Shown one piece after another: positions 19,039 through 25,991 of a stretch of 27,008 nt of DNA. Under the pieces are notes generated by a model. The model was not told where the DNA came from. It made no database searches and saw only the letters and a program-made list of their open reading frames with translations. Origin of the DNA: Desulfobacterales bacterium (lineage in GTDB: Bacteria > Desulfobacterota > Desulfobacteria > Desulfobacterales > UBA2174_A); assembly GCA_025454075.1 (NCBI GenBank), contig JALOPD010000034.1:1-27008 (forward strand), written 5' to 3'. Within the stretch, counting starts at the first letter, position 1. Each line of letters starts with the position of its first letter. A program made the translations under genes and the position numbers.

Positions 19039-19212
19039 GTCCGCTTCTCCTTGCGAGAGTATCTTACTTGAGATTGTCCATAGAATCCAAAACAGATGGC
19101 GTGAGCACACCCACCACCGGCCCACGCCACCCGGATGAAACCTTCCATTTGTGCGGCAGGTGAACGGCTTACATCGTCCCCCCATCCCGGCGTTCGGCAG
19201 AGGTGCTTGCCG

Positions 19213-19755
19213 TCATTTCGGGGCCAACACCAGGAAAAGTGTGCGGTTGTCGAATTTGGGCGTCTGTTCGACCACCGTGATGTCCTGCACTTCGGCGGCT
19301 ATTTTTTGAAGCAGCTCCATTCCCATGTGGGAGAGGGCGATTTCCCGGCCGCGGAACATCACGGTCACTTTGACCTTGTCTTTTTTGGTGATGAACTCAC
19401 GGATGCGGCCGATCTTCACTCCCAGGTCATGCTGGCCGGTCTTGGGTCGGACCTTTATTTCCTTGAGCTTGAAAGACGCCTGTTTCTTTTTGGCCTCATG
19501 CTTCTTCTTGGTCTGCTCGTATCGGTACCGGCCGTAGTCCATGATCTTGCATACCGGCGGGTCCGCGTTCGGCGAAACCTCCACCAGATCAAGACCGAAT
19601 TCTGCGGCAGCGGCCAAGGCCTGCTCCGTGGGGATGACTCCCAGCTGATTGCCTTCAGGGTCGATGGCCCGGACCTGTCGGGCCCGGATGTCCTGGTTGA
19701 TGTTTGTTCGGTCTGCCGAGCGGGTTGGCCGCATCGGTCGCGTCGTGAGTGCTAT
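19213..19755 (-). CDS. infC: Translation initiation factor IF-3, probable AUA start
   Basis: Binds the 30S subunit, prevents premature 50S joining and checks the start codon. Family segments are intact: IRARQVRAIDPEGNQLG, DLVEVSPNADPPVCKIMDYGRYRYEQ, and MFRGREIALSHMGMELL in the C-domain. No good ribosome site precedes the first ATG (19734). A strong GGGGAGGTG lies seven bases before an in-frame ATA codon at 19753-19755, giving 180 residues (otherwise 173). infC with AUU/AUC/AUA starts is a known case in which IF-3 represses its own translation by rejecting non-standard starts. It heads the infC-rpmI-rplT-pheST unit. No thrS lies upstream, unlike in E. coli. Confidence 0.95.
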   Translation of the reverse strand: MALTTRPMRPTRSADRTNINQDIRARQVRAIDPEGNQLGVIPTEQALAAAAEFGLDLVEVSPNADPPVCKIMDYGRYRYEQTKKKHEAKKKQASFKLKEIKVRPKTGQHDLGVKIGRIREFITKKDKVKVTVMFRGREIALSHMGMELLQKIAAEVQDITVVEQTPKFDNRTLFLVLAPK

Positions 19756-19770
19756 GCCGACACCTCCCCT
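19748..19770 (-). promoter_or_regulatory. Ribosome site paired with an AUA start for infC
   Basis: On the minus strand GGGGAGGTG is followed by TCGGC and then ATA (19753-19755). The spacing from GGAGG to ATA is seven bases, which is optimal, while the nearest ATG is 21 bases further on. This decides the infC start. Confidence 0.7.
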
Positions 19771-19787
19771 CTTAAAAGGTCACCCAA

Positions 19788-19803
19788 AGGACCGAGCGGT
19801 CCT
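19788..19803 (-). other. Hairpin in the infC leader
   Basis: A 7-bp inverted repeat (AGGACCG/CGGTCCT) with only two bases between the arms. It lies about 25 bases upstream of the infC ribosome site. It could shape translation initiation of infC, but no terminator T-run follows it. Confidence 0.4.
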
Positions 19804-19877
19804 CTGATTTCCATAACCCCATGAATTTGCTTGGCTTGCAAAGCCCATTGCATGGGACCGATAAATTTTGACCGCTA

Positions 19878-19906
19878 TAAATAGTCTACAACATCAAGGA
19901 ATGCAA
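19878..19906 (-). promoter_or_regulatory. Candidate promoter of the infC-rpmI-rplT-pheST unit
   Basis: On the minus strand there is TTGCAT (19901-19906), a 17-base spacer and TATTTA (19878-19883) in a local AT-rich segment. This gives a leader of about 115 bases to the infC start. It is the best match in the 200-base gap between the deaminase gene and infC, but neither hexamer is perfect. Confidence 0.42.
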
Positions 19907-19956
19907 GAAAAAAATGCATCCACCGGTTTTTTCCACACCCGCGGCGGCGCGCCCGG

Positions 19957-20478
19957 CTACTGATTCAGGGTGTATTCTGCGAGGCGGCTGCCGCGCCAAT
20001 AGGAGTGGCGGGGGTCGGAAAAAAAAGCCTTGAACAGCGCGAGGCTCTCCCCGCGGTGAACGCCGCCGCGCACGCGGATGCGACTGTCGCGGTAGAGCGG
20101 GCTCATCCGCGAACGGTCGCTGGCGGTGCCCCCGCCCATGGCGTCCTCATAGCCGTAAACGATCTCGCCGATGCCGTGCAGCATCATGGCGCTGAAGCAC
20201 ATGAGGCAGGGCTCCATGGTGCTGAAAGCGGTGACGGCCGAGGGGTCCAACGGCTGCGCGTGCGCGGCCAGTCGCCGCAGCGCCACCATCTCGGCATGGT
20301 CTAGCTCGTTGCGCCCGTCGCCGCAGGTGCCTTCGCGCGAGCCCCGCGCGACAATCCGGCCCTCGTGCACCATGACGCATCCCACGGGGAAATCCCCCCG
20401 CGCCAAAGCCTTGCGGGCCTCCTTCAGCGCCGCGTTCATGCAGCGGTCGTCATTCATGCGGTCCATTTGCCGGTTCAT
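19957..20478 (-). CDS. Zinc-dependent nucleoside/nucleotide deaminase-like protein
   Basis: A 173-residue member of the cytidine-deaminase superfamily. The zinc site is intact: HAE at 61-63 (LDHAEMVAL) and PCLMC at 90-94 (C91, C94). The early GDFPVGCVMVHEGRIVARG is the family's first strand pair. It lacks the usual TadA features after PCxMC (here FSAMMLHGIGEIVYGYEDAMGGG), so the target may be a free base or nucleoside rather than tRNA. The substrate is not clear. ATG 20478 overlaps the preceding gene's stop as ATGA, which suggests coupled translation with the HsdR-N-like gene. Other in-frame ATGs lie at 20502 and 20487, but they sit inside the upstream gene. The gene stands just upstream of infC. 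Confidence 0.85.
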   Translation of the reverse strand: MNRQMDRMNDDRCMNAALKEARKALARGDFPVGCVMVHEGRIVARGSREGTCGDGRNELDHAEMVALRRLAAHAQPLDPSAVTAFSTMEPCLMCFSAMMLHGIGEIVYGYEDAMGGGTASDRSRMSPLYRDSRIRVRGGVHRGESLALFKAFFSDPRHSYWRGSRLAEYTLNQ

Positions 20479-21026
20479 AGCCGGCATATCGTGTCGTCGC
20501 ACGGGCAGGCGCCGTCGACTTCGTAACAGTAGGCGACCCGCGATTCCATCAGCGCTCTGGCGCGGGGGACCGCCGGGAACGGATAGCCCCGGACCTTTTC
20601 CGCCAGCTCCGTCCTGAGCGGTATGGCTCCCAGGCCGCGGGCGACGATTTTCCCCGAGCCGCCGTCCAGGATTTCGGCATCCTCGCCGTTGGTGACCACG
20701 ACGACCGGCACCTGGTAGGCCTCGATCAGCCGTGCCACGGCCAATGTCGGTCGCTCGCGGGAAACGATGGAGCCGGGGCCGAATCGGATCACCATCGCGG
20801 CCTTGCCCGCGATCCGCACCACAAAGTCCACCTTGATGACGGCGCGGCGGTCGTCCGCCTGAAGGAGCAGCTCCCGCCGGGGTTCGATCTCTCCCGGCAG
20901 ATAGCCCCCGCGCTCTACCAGCAGGCGGGCGATTTTCTGGCGGTAGCGTTCGTCCAGGGTGTCGTCGAGGGTTTCCCCCGTGAGGACATCCGAAAGCTTG
21001 CCGAGTATCAAGTGATGACCGGTCAT
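20475..21026 (-). CDS. HsdR N-terminal-like domain protein (small, nuclease-like fold)
   Basis: A 183-residue protein. Residues 25-145 resemble the N-terminal nuclease-like domain of type I restriction HsdR subunits (DDTLDERYRQKIARLLVERGGYLPGEIEPRRELLL...VIKVDFVVRIAGKAAMVIRF...VVVVTNGEDAEIL). The Asp of the PD-(D/E)xK fold is present (KVDFVV), but the second half that should read E-x-K reads V-I-R-F, so catalysis is doubtful. No hsdM, hsdS or helicase is nearby, so this is not a restriction system. The C-terminus has a CYEVDGACPCDDTIC cysteine cluster that could bind metal. ATG 21026 is preferred. An alternative ATG is three codons upstream. The function is unknown, though it is coupled to the deaminase gene. 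Confidence 0.7.
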   Translation of the reverse strand: MTGHHLILGKLSDVLTGETLDDTLDERYRQKIARLLVERGGYLPGEIEPRRELLLQADDRRAVIKVDFVVRIAGKAAMVIRFGPGSIVSRERPTLAVARLIEAYQVPVVVVTNGEDAEILDGGSGKIVARGLGAIPLRTELAEKVRGYPFPAVPRARALMESRVAYCYEVDGACPCDDTICRL

Positions 21027-21036
21027 GATCGATCCC

Positions 21037-21065
21037 ATTCTACAGCATCTGAGCAGGTCCGGCAA
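21037..21065 (-). promoter_or_regulatory. Candidate promoter for the HsdR-N/deaminase pair
   Basis: On the minus strand there is TTGCCG (21060-21065), a 17-base spacer and TAGAAT (21037-21042). The predicted transcript start would fall only about 4 bases before ATG 21026, so the mRNA would be nearly leaderless, or the real promoter is elsewhere in the 257-base divergent gap. Confidence 0.33.
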
Positions 21066-21196
21066 CCGGGGCGCATGGAGATCGCCCGGGGGCAGCTTTC
21101 AGTCGTGATGCCCCTCTTGCCGGACCCGGCCGACACGGCTGCAAACGAGCGCTGTTGCGGCGTGCGGCCGCTCGAAGGGACCGTTGCAAATTGCGC

Positions 21197-21225
21197 TTTA
21201 CAAATTGAATCCGTGCGCCTACAAT
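21197..21225 (+). promoter_or_regulatory. Promoter of the dgt-like/YkgJ operon
   Basis: TTTACA (21197-21202), a 17-base spacer and TACAAT (21220-21225) each match the sigma-70 consensus at five of six bases. The expected start point is about 50 bases upstream of the dgt-like ATG at 21284. This is one of the best promoter matches in the window and shows that the broken gene still has a working-looking promoter. Confidence 0.68.
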
Positions 21226-21283
21226 TTTAGATCGCTTCAGAAAGCCCGGTTTATGGAAAGCGCCCAGAAAGCGCGGACCGAAG

Positions 21284-22278
21284 ATGCCCATGTCCATCCG
21301 TGAGGAATTCGAAAAGCGCGAACGGTCGTTCATGTCGCCCTTCGCCTGCCCTAGTTCCCGGTCCAAGGGGCGGAGGGTCGCGGAAAAACCGTGCGCGGTG
21401 CGAACCGCCTTTCAGCTCGACCGGGACCGGATCGTCTATTGCAACGCCTTCCGGCGCCTCAAACACAAGACCCAGGTGTTCCTGGCGCCCATGATCGACG
21501 ACACCTCACCGAGGCCATCGCTCTGGGGCACGATCTCGGCCACACCCCCTTCGGCCACAGCGGCGAGACGGTGCTGAAAGAGATCTACTCCCCGGATTTC
21601 ACCCACAGCGAGCAGAGCATCCGCGTGGTCGAAGTGCTGGAAAACGAGGGCCTGGGCCTGAACCTGACGTCCGAGGTGCTCGACGGCATCCTCAAGCACT
21701 CCAAGGGCTACGGCAAGGTGCTGCCCGACGACCCGGAGGAGCTGGCCGGCACGTGCGAAGGCCGCGTGGTCCGGATCGCCGATTTCATGGCCTACCTGAA
21801 CCACGATCTGGACGATGCCGTGCGCAGCGGGGTCATACGGGACGAGCAGGTGCCGACGTCCTGCCGGCGCTTGCTGGGGAAGACCCACTCGGAGCGGGCC
21901 ACCACCATGATCAAGGACCTCATCTCCTCCTCCAAGGCGGAAGACGGCGTGTTCCGGCTCAGGCCCAGCGAGGATGTCCGCGCCGCCATGCTCGAACTGC
22001 GGCACTTCATGTACGAATACGTCTACCGGTCGCCCCGCGTCCAGCAGGATTTCGAAAAGTCCAAGAAAATTCTCTCCGAACTCTTCGCCTACTTTCTGGA
22101 AAACGAGGAGATGCTCCGCCAGGGGCTGGCCGACCTGCAGATGGGCGGCGGCAACCACGAAGGGGCGCCGCGGGAGCGGTTGGTGTGCGACTTCATTGCC
22201 AGCATGACCGACCGCTACGCCATGAATCTTTACGCCAACCTGTTTTTTCCCTCGCCCTTCACCCAAAAGGTCAACTGA
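21284..22278 (+). pseudogene. dgt: Deoxyguanosinetriphosphate triphosphohydrolase family, frameshifted with internal deletion
   Basis: Dgt-family HD hydrolases split dNTPs to deoxynucleoside and triphosphate. The 5' part in frame 2 ([16 protein letters not shown]...[28 protein letters not shown]) is a normal N-terminus. From about 21505 the family sequence continues in frame 1 ([26 protein letters not shown] to the TGA at 22276-22278). Between the parts, the expected segment of roughly 28 residues that carries the first HD metal histidine (the R-L-T-H-T-L-E-V motif in relatives) is missing, and the frame changes. The downstream frame is free of stops and keeps family features, so the damage is recent or a sequence/assembly artefact. 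The gene is followed by YkgJ-type genes, with the stop and next start sharing one base (TGATG). Confidence 0.85.
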
Positions 22279-22862
22279 TGGACCCCCGGCTGCCGGCACC
22301 GCTGCTGAAACGCCTGCGGTGCGTTCTGCACGACATGGACGCCGCGTACGAGCGGGCGGCCGCCGCCCACGGCTTCGTCTGCTCGGGCTGTTCGACCAGC
22401 TGCTGCCGGACGCGCTTTCACCACCACACCTTGCTGGAGTATCTGTACCTGCGCGACGGCTTCAGCGAGCTGCCGGCCGGCCGGAGGGAGGGCCTCCGGG
22501 CCAATGCCGCCGCTGTAGCCGCTCCGCACGGGCAGGCGGCGCTCTCGGGCGCGGATCCCCGGCGCATGTGCCCGCTCAACGCCGAGGGGCGCTGCGTGCT
22601 CTACGCCCACCGCCCGATGATCTGCCGCCTGCACGGGATCCCCCACGAGCTACGCCCCCCCGGCCGCCCGGCGCAGCAGAGCCCGGGGTGCGAAGAGTTT
22701 CACCGGCGCTGCGGGCGGCCGGACCGGCCCCTCCTCGACCGCACGCCGCTTTACACCGAGCTGGCGCGGCTCGAGGCGGAGTGCCGCCGGGTCCTAAAGC
22801 TGCGGCGGAAAATACGGATGACCATCGCCGAGATGCTGCTGGACGACGGGGGGCTTTCGTGA
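22278..22862 (+). CDS. YkgJ-type cysteine-cluster protein (first of three)
   Basis: A 194-residue protein of the YkgJ zinc/iron-chelating cysteine-cluster fold. Cysteines occur in the pattern expected: FVCSGCSTSCC near residues 34-43 (C35, C38, C42, C43), MCPLNAEGRCVLYAHRPMICRLHGIPHE, and PGCEEFHRRC. The C-P-x8-C-x-L/V-Y-x-x-R-P-x-x-C-R core is typical. The function of most relatives is unknown. A metal-cluster or oxidative-modification role has been suggested. ATG 22278 shares a base with the dgt-like stop, and the stop overlaps the next gene's GTG, so all three are probably one transcript. AAAAGG lies a few bases upstream of the start. Confidence 0.85.
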   Translation: MDPRLPAPLLKRLRCVLHDMDAAYERAAAAHGFVCSGCSTSCCRTRFHHHTLLEYLYLRDGFSELPAGRREGLRANAAAVAAPHGQAALSGADPRRMCPLNAEGRCVLYAHRPMICRLHGIPHELRPPGRPAQQSPGCEEFHRRCGRPDRPLLDRTPLYTELARLEAECRRVLKLRRKIRMTIAEMLLDDGGLS

Positions 22863-23641
22863 AACAGCTGGATGCCGCAGACCTCGACCGGCTGCCGGGC
22901 ATCCGCATCCGGGAGGGCGGGACTTTCCGGTTCCGCTGCCACCCGGGCATCGGCTGCTTCAACCGCTGCTGCCGCAACCTGAACCTTTTCCTCTACCCGT
23001 ATGACGTGATCCGTCTCAGGACCCGCCTGGGTCTCACGTCGGATGAATTCCTGGACCGCCACGTGGACGCGGTGCTGCGCCCCGGGGGCCATTTCCCGGA
23101 GGTCCTGCTGCGCATGGCGGAAAACGAGGAAAAGACCTGCCCGTTTCTCGCGTCCGAAGGCTGCAGCGTCTACCCCGACCGGCCCGACGCCTGCCGCACC
23201 TTCCCCCTGGAGCATGGGCTGCGGCACGACGCCGAAACCGACACGGACGAGCCGGTCTTCCTTTTTCGGCCGCCCGATTTCTGCCTGGGGCGGCACGAGA
23301 AAAAGCAGTGGACGATCCCGGAGTGGGTGGAGGACCAGGAGGCCGAGACCTACCACCGCATGACCATCGAATGGGCGAAGCTGCGGCGGCTGTTCCGGAA
23401 CGACCCCTGGGGGGCAGAGGGCCCGACGGGGTCGCGCGCCAGGATGACCTTCATGGCCGCCTACAACGTCGACCGCTTCCGCGAGTTCGTCTTCGGCAGC
23501 AGCTTTCTCAGGCGCTTCAAGGTCAAACCGGAGCTGCTGAGCCGAATCAAAAAAGACGACGCGCAGCTGATGCTGCTCGGGTTTGATTGGATCAAGCTGT
23601 TTCTCTGGGGCATCAAGAGCCAGAGGCTTAAGCTTCGTTGA
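22859..23641 (+). CDS. YkgJ-type cysteine-cluster protein (second of three)
   Basis: 260 residues. The N-terminal FRCHPGIGCFNRCCRNLNLFLYPYDVIRLRTRLGL holds C27, C33, C37 and C38, and the middle contains CPFLASEGCSVYPDRPDACRTFPLEHG. FCLGRHEKKQWTIPEWVEDQEAETYHRM is shared with the third member. The C-terminal 80 residues lack recognised motifs. The start is a GTG at 22859 overlapping the previous stop (GTGA), with GGGGGG five bases upstream. Clear similarity to the gene at 24582-25307 marks the two as paralogues. The function is unknown, with metal binding likely through the cysteine cluster. Confidence 0.88.
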   Translation: MKQLDAADLDRLPGIRIREGGTFRFRCHPGIGCFNRCCRNLNLFLYPYDVIRLRTRLGLTSDEFLDRHVDAVLRPGGHFPEVLLRMAENEEKTCPFLASEGCSVYPDRPDACRTFPLEHGLRHDAETDTDEPVFLFRPPDFCLGRHEKKQWTIPEWVEDQEAETYHRMTIEWAKLRRLFRNDPWGAEGPTGSRARMTFMAAYNVDRFREFVFGSSFLRRFKVKPELLSRIKKDDAQLMLLGFDWIKLFLWGIKSQRLKLR

Positions 23642-23733
23642 AAGGTCTGTCCGGTCGGCCCGCCGCCCGTCTGCGAACAGTCAAAACGTTCTGGCTCGAT
23701 AACGGGCAGACCGGCGACCGACGGTCCCTATAT

Positions 23734-24549
23734 TTACAGCACGCCTTTCGGCATCGATTGCACCTTCTCTCCGCCCAGCACGTAGCCTCCGTCCAGCCGC
23801 AGCACGCTGCCGGTCATGAAGGGGGCGTCGCGCAGGATGAACATCACGGCCTTGACCACGTCTTCGATGCGGCCGGTGCGGCCGAGCAGGGTGTGGTCGT
23901 CTATGGCCTTTTTTTGGGCCTCGCTGAGAAGCCCCCACCCGCGGGTGCCGGGGCCGTGGCGGGTGTCGACGAAGCCGAGCATGATCTCGTTCACGCGCAC
24001 CTCGGGCGCGGCCTCGCGTGCCCAGGATTCGGTGAGCAGCGAAACCGCGCGGCTGGCGGCGGCGTAGCCGTCGTTGAACACCGGCGCGGCGGGTCCCGCG
24101 CGGCCGACCAGGCCGGCGATCGAGGAGAAGTGGATCACGGCCCCGTCGCCTGCGGCTTTCAGGTGCGGCAGGGCGGCGGCAAACACCCAGCGCTTGGCGC
24201 GCAGGGTGGTTTCCATTTCGAGGTCCCACTGCTCGCGGGTGTAGGCGCCGTGAACCACCGGCCATCCGCCGCGCTCGATGTTGTTTACAAGGATGTCCAA
24301 CCGGCCGAAGCGCTTGATAACGGCCCGCAGCATCGGGTCGACATCGCCAATCTGCCGCAGGTCCGTTTTAAGGATGAGATGATCCCCGCCAGCTGCGGCC
24401 AGGTCGCCTCGGAGGCTCTCCAGCTCCTCTTCCCAGTCGAAGTAATTCAGGGCGACCCGGGCGCCGGTCTGGCAGAGCGCCAGCGCGACGGCTTTGCCGA
24501 TGCCCTTGATGCCGCCGAGGACGAGCGCCGTTTTTCCATTAAGATCCAT
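23734..24549 (-). CDS. SDR-fold protein lacking the catalytic lysine
   Basis: A Rossmann-fold short-chain dehydrogenase/reductase relative, 271 residues. The dinucleotide loop GGIKGIG (12-18) and the strand DILVNN (85-90) are present, but the usual NNAG reads NNIE. The active-site segment reads SSIAGLVGRAGPAAPVFNDGYAAASRAV: Tyr162 is present, but position +4, normally Lys, is Ser166, with Arg at +5. Loss of the Lys argues against normal dehydrogenase chemistry. Downstream features (VSLLTESWAREAAPEVRVNEI and GSVLRLDGGY) are otherwise standard. ATG 24549 has GGGGGAGG six bases upstream. The longer frame to 24621 is not used. The gene is convergent with the YkgJ-type gene ending at 23641. Confidence 0.85.
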   Translation of the reverse strand: MDLNGKTALVLGGIKGIGKAVALALCQTGARVALNYFDWEEELESLRGDLAAAGGDHLILKTDLRQIGDVDPMLRAVIKRFGRLDILVNNIERGGWPVVHGAYTREQWDLEMETTLRAKRWVFAAALPHLKAAGDGAVIHFSSIAGLVGRAGPAAPVFNDGYAAASRAVSLLTESWAREAAPEVRVNEIMLGFVDTRHGPGTRGWGLLSEAQKKAIDDHTLLGRTGRIEDVVKAVMFILRDAPFMTGSVLRLDGGYVLGGEKVQSMPKGVL

Positions 24550-24581
24550 GAATCGCCTCCCCCGCAGCATTTGAGAACGTG

Positions 24582-25307
24582 CTAACGGGCAAACGCCATC
24601 TCGAGCAACCGTTTGACCCACTCCACGCCCAGGCGCAGCAACGCAACCTCATCGCCTCGGGCGTCTTCCATAAGCTCTGCGCACATCCCCGCCAGGCCCC
24701 CGTCCTGTATCTGCAGGCGGAGACGGTCCAAATCGTACAGCGCCGTGAAAACCTGCTCGGCCAGCGACGGCGGGAGCGCTTTCGAGCCGAGGCGCGCCTT
24801 GAGGCTGATCAGCTCCAGCAGACGGTCGTTTTCGGCATTGTATGGCCGGAGTTCCTGGTCCTCCGTCCACTCGTGAACCGTCTGCCGTCGCTCGGCATCG
24901 AACCCCCGGCAGTGAGGCTCGCGGAGCAGCCGGTATTCTTCCCGCACGTCGCTGTTTTCCCGTGAGCGGCGCAGGACACGGACCAGCGGATAGGTGCGGC
25001 AGGAAGAGGGGCGGTCGCGGTAGACCCGGCAGCCGTCGGGGGTGGTCAGGGGGCAGGTCAGCCGCTTGGGGTCCCCGGGTTTCAGCGTGACGACCGGCAG
25101 CCCCGAACCGGGTCCCGTGTGGCGCCGGGTGTACTGGTCCAGGAACTGCCGCGACGACATCCCCAGCCCCCGCTTCAGGCGCAGCACGTCGTAGGGCGTC
25201 AAAGACTGGTTCAGGTCACGGCAGCATTCGTTGAAACATGCGACCCCGGGGTCGCAGGCAAACCGAAAGGGCGTATCCGGACCGATTGAGTCAAGAGTGC
25301 TTTCCAT
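24582..25307 (-). CDS. YkgJ-type cysteine-cluster protein (third of three)
   Basis: 241 residues from ATG 25307. FRFACDPGVACFNECCRDLNQSLTPYDVLRLKRGLGMSSRQFL contains C18, C24, C28 and C29. CPLTTPDGCRVYRDRPSSCRTYPLVRV and HCRGFDAERRQTVHEWTEDQELRPYN follow the second member's layout closely, so the two are paralogues. An in-frame TTG at 25358 would add 17 residues. Neither start has a good ribosome site. A 32-base gap separates it from the SDR-like gene, which suggests co-transcription with that gene. The function is unknown. Confidence 0.86.
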   Translation of the reverse strand: MESTLDSIGPDTPFRFACDPGVACFNECCRDLNQSLTPYDVLRLKRGLGMSSRQFLDQYTRRHTGPGSGLPVVTLKPGDPKRLTCPLTTPDGCRVYRDRPSSCRTYPLVRVLRRSRENSDVREEYRLLREPHCRGFDAERRQTVHEWTEDQELRPYNAENDRLLELISLKARLGSKALPPSLAEQVFTALYDLDRLRLQIQDGGLAGMCAELMEDARGDEVALLRLGVEWVKRLLEMAFAR

Positions 25308-25474
25308 GGCTGCCAAATCGCGTGTCCCCAATCGATGGCTTCGCAGGAAACCTGGCAAAGCGCCCCGCGTTTATCAAGCGGTGCAGGAAGTGCACTTTCC
25401 GGCGGGATGGCATCCCCGGTTCAGCGATCACGGCAGGACGCCGCCCTCAACCAAAAAGAGACCTGACAGCTGAT

Positions 25475-25499
25475 AGGAAAACGCGGCACGCGTTTTCCT
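25475..25499. other. Perfect 11-bp hairpin without a T-run
   Basis: AGGAAAACGCG (25475-25485) pairs with CGCGTTTTCCT (25489-25499) across a three-base loop. Neither strand carries an immediate T-run, so it is not a standard terminator. It lies between the divergent YkgJ-type and apr genes. Confidence 0.6.
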
Positions 25500-25674
25500 G
25501 CTACTGCAATTTTGCGAATTTGTCATTTTTATTTTTTTAATCCTTAGTTTAAGATCGATTTTAAGACTGATCGCAGCTGCGCCTTTTTTGACGCATGCCC
25601 CCTGACGGGGATTTTGGTCCGCATTTTGTGTTCAACCGGGGTTTGCCGTCAACCTGTGGCACACCTTTTCAACA

Positions 25675-25719
25675 CCCGAAATTTCGGGGTTTTTGTGCGT
25701 TTTGTGCGCTCAAAAACCC
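25675..25719. promoter_or_regulatory. Overlapping dyads and 9-bp tandem repeat next to the apr promoter
   Basis: The palindrome CCCGAAATTTCGGG (25675-25688, perfect 14 bp) abuts a second inverted repeat, GGGTTTTTGtGCG with its complement across 25687-25719 (one mismatch). Inside the second lies the perfect direct repeat TTTTGTGCG-TTTTGTGCG (25691-25708). The second dyad ends at 25719, directly before the -35 box. This is the layout of a regulator-binding site. The regulator is unknown. Confidence 0.55.
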
Positions 25720-25748
25720 TTGACAAGGCATATGGGGAATGGTATGGT
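25720..25748 (+). promoter_or_regulatory. Promoter of aprBA
   Basis: TTGACA (25720-25725) is perfect, the spacer is 17 bases and the -10 is TATGGT (25743-25748). The predicted start is near 25755, giving a leader of about 235 bases before aprB. The AT-rich stretch upstream could act as an UP element. Confidence 0.72.
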
Positions 25749-25904
25749 CCATCGCCTGCTGATGATTTATCTATCTGATATCAATGACAAATTTAGTATT
25801 TATGATACGTCGTGCGTTCGGCCTTGGAGTCTGCCGGCGTGTTGTCATACCCGAAACGTCTTGGCTGTCAGCCCTGCTGGTTCAACGTCAACGAAGGAAG
25901 GGAG

Positions 25905-25970
25905 GTGCAGAATCACTCAGTCAAGCCATTCCACCGTAGTATCTCGATTCACCCTTTTCAATCACCCTGA
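25905..25970 (+). CDS. Possible 21-codon leader peptide upstream of aprB
   Basis: A GTG at 25905 opens 21 sense codons (VQNHSVKPFHRSISIHPFQSP) and ends at TGA 25970, nine bases before the aprB ribosome site. AAGGA and GGGAG precede the GTG, though GGGAG touches it directly. The peptide has four His and four Ser and no known relative. It may be a chance open frame, and it is listed as a candidate regulatory leader only. Confidence 0.22.
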   Translation: MQNHSVKPFHRSISIHPFQSP

Positions 25971-25991
25971 AACCATTTAGGAGGTACCTCA

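Larger units (their letters stand above)
25308..25991. other. 684-base intergenic control region upstream of aprBA
   Basis: This gap has no credible protein gene. Its contents, from left to right, are a perfect 11-bp hairpin (25475-25499), an AT-rich segment (25501-25560), a short CCCC-GGGG stem near 25600, overlapping dyads (25675-25719), a near-consensus promoter (25720-25748), and a leader of about 235 bases that ends in a strong ribosome site. The left half must also hold the promoter of the minus-strand YkgJ-type gene, which I could not place. Confidence 0.75.

Noticed and set aside
20475..21026. Type I restriction system
   Set aside because: Only the N-terminal domain-like part is present. 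There are no helicase motifs, no hsdM or hsdS, and the nuclease motif is incomplete.
23644..23712. Inverted repeat GGTCTGTCCG / CGGGCAGACC between convergent genes as a terminator
   Set aside because: The arms match at nine of ten bases but are about 50 bases apart with no T-run, so termination cannot be supported by eye.
25693..25980. 95-codon open frame upstream of aprB
   Set aside because: It begins before and runs through the apr promoter and leader, has no ribosome site and no recognisable sequence. The region is better explained as regulatory.
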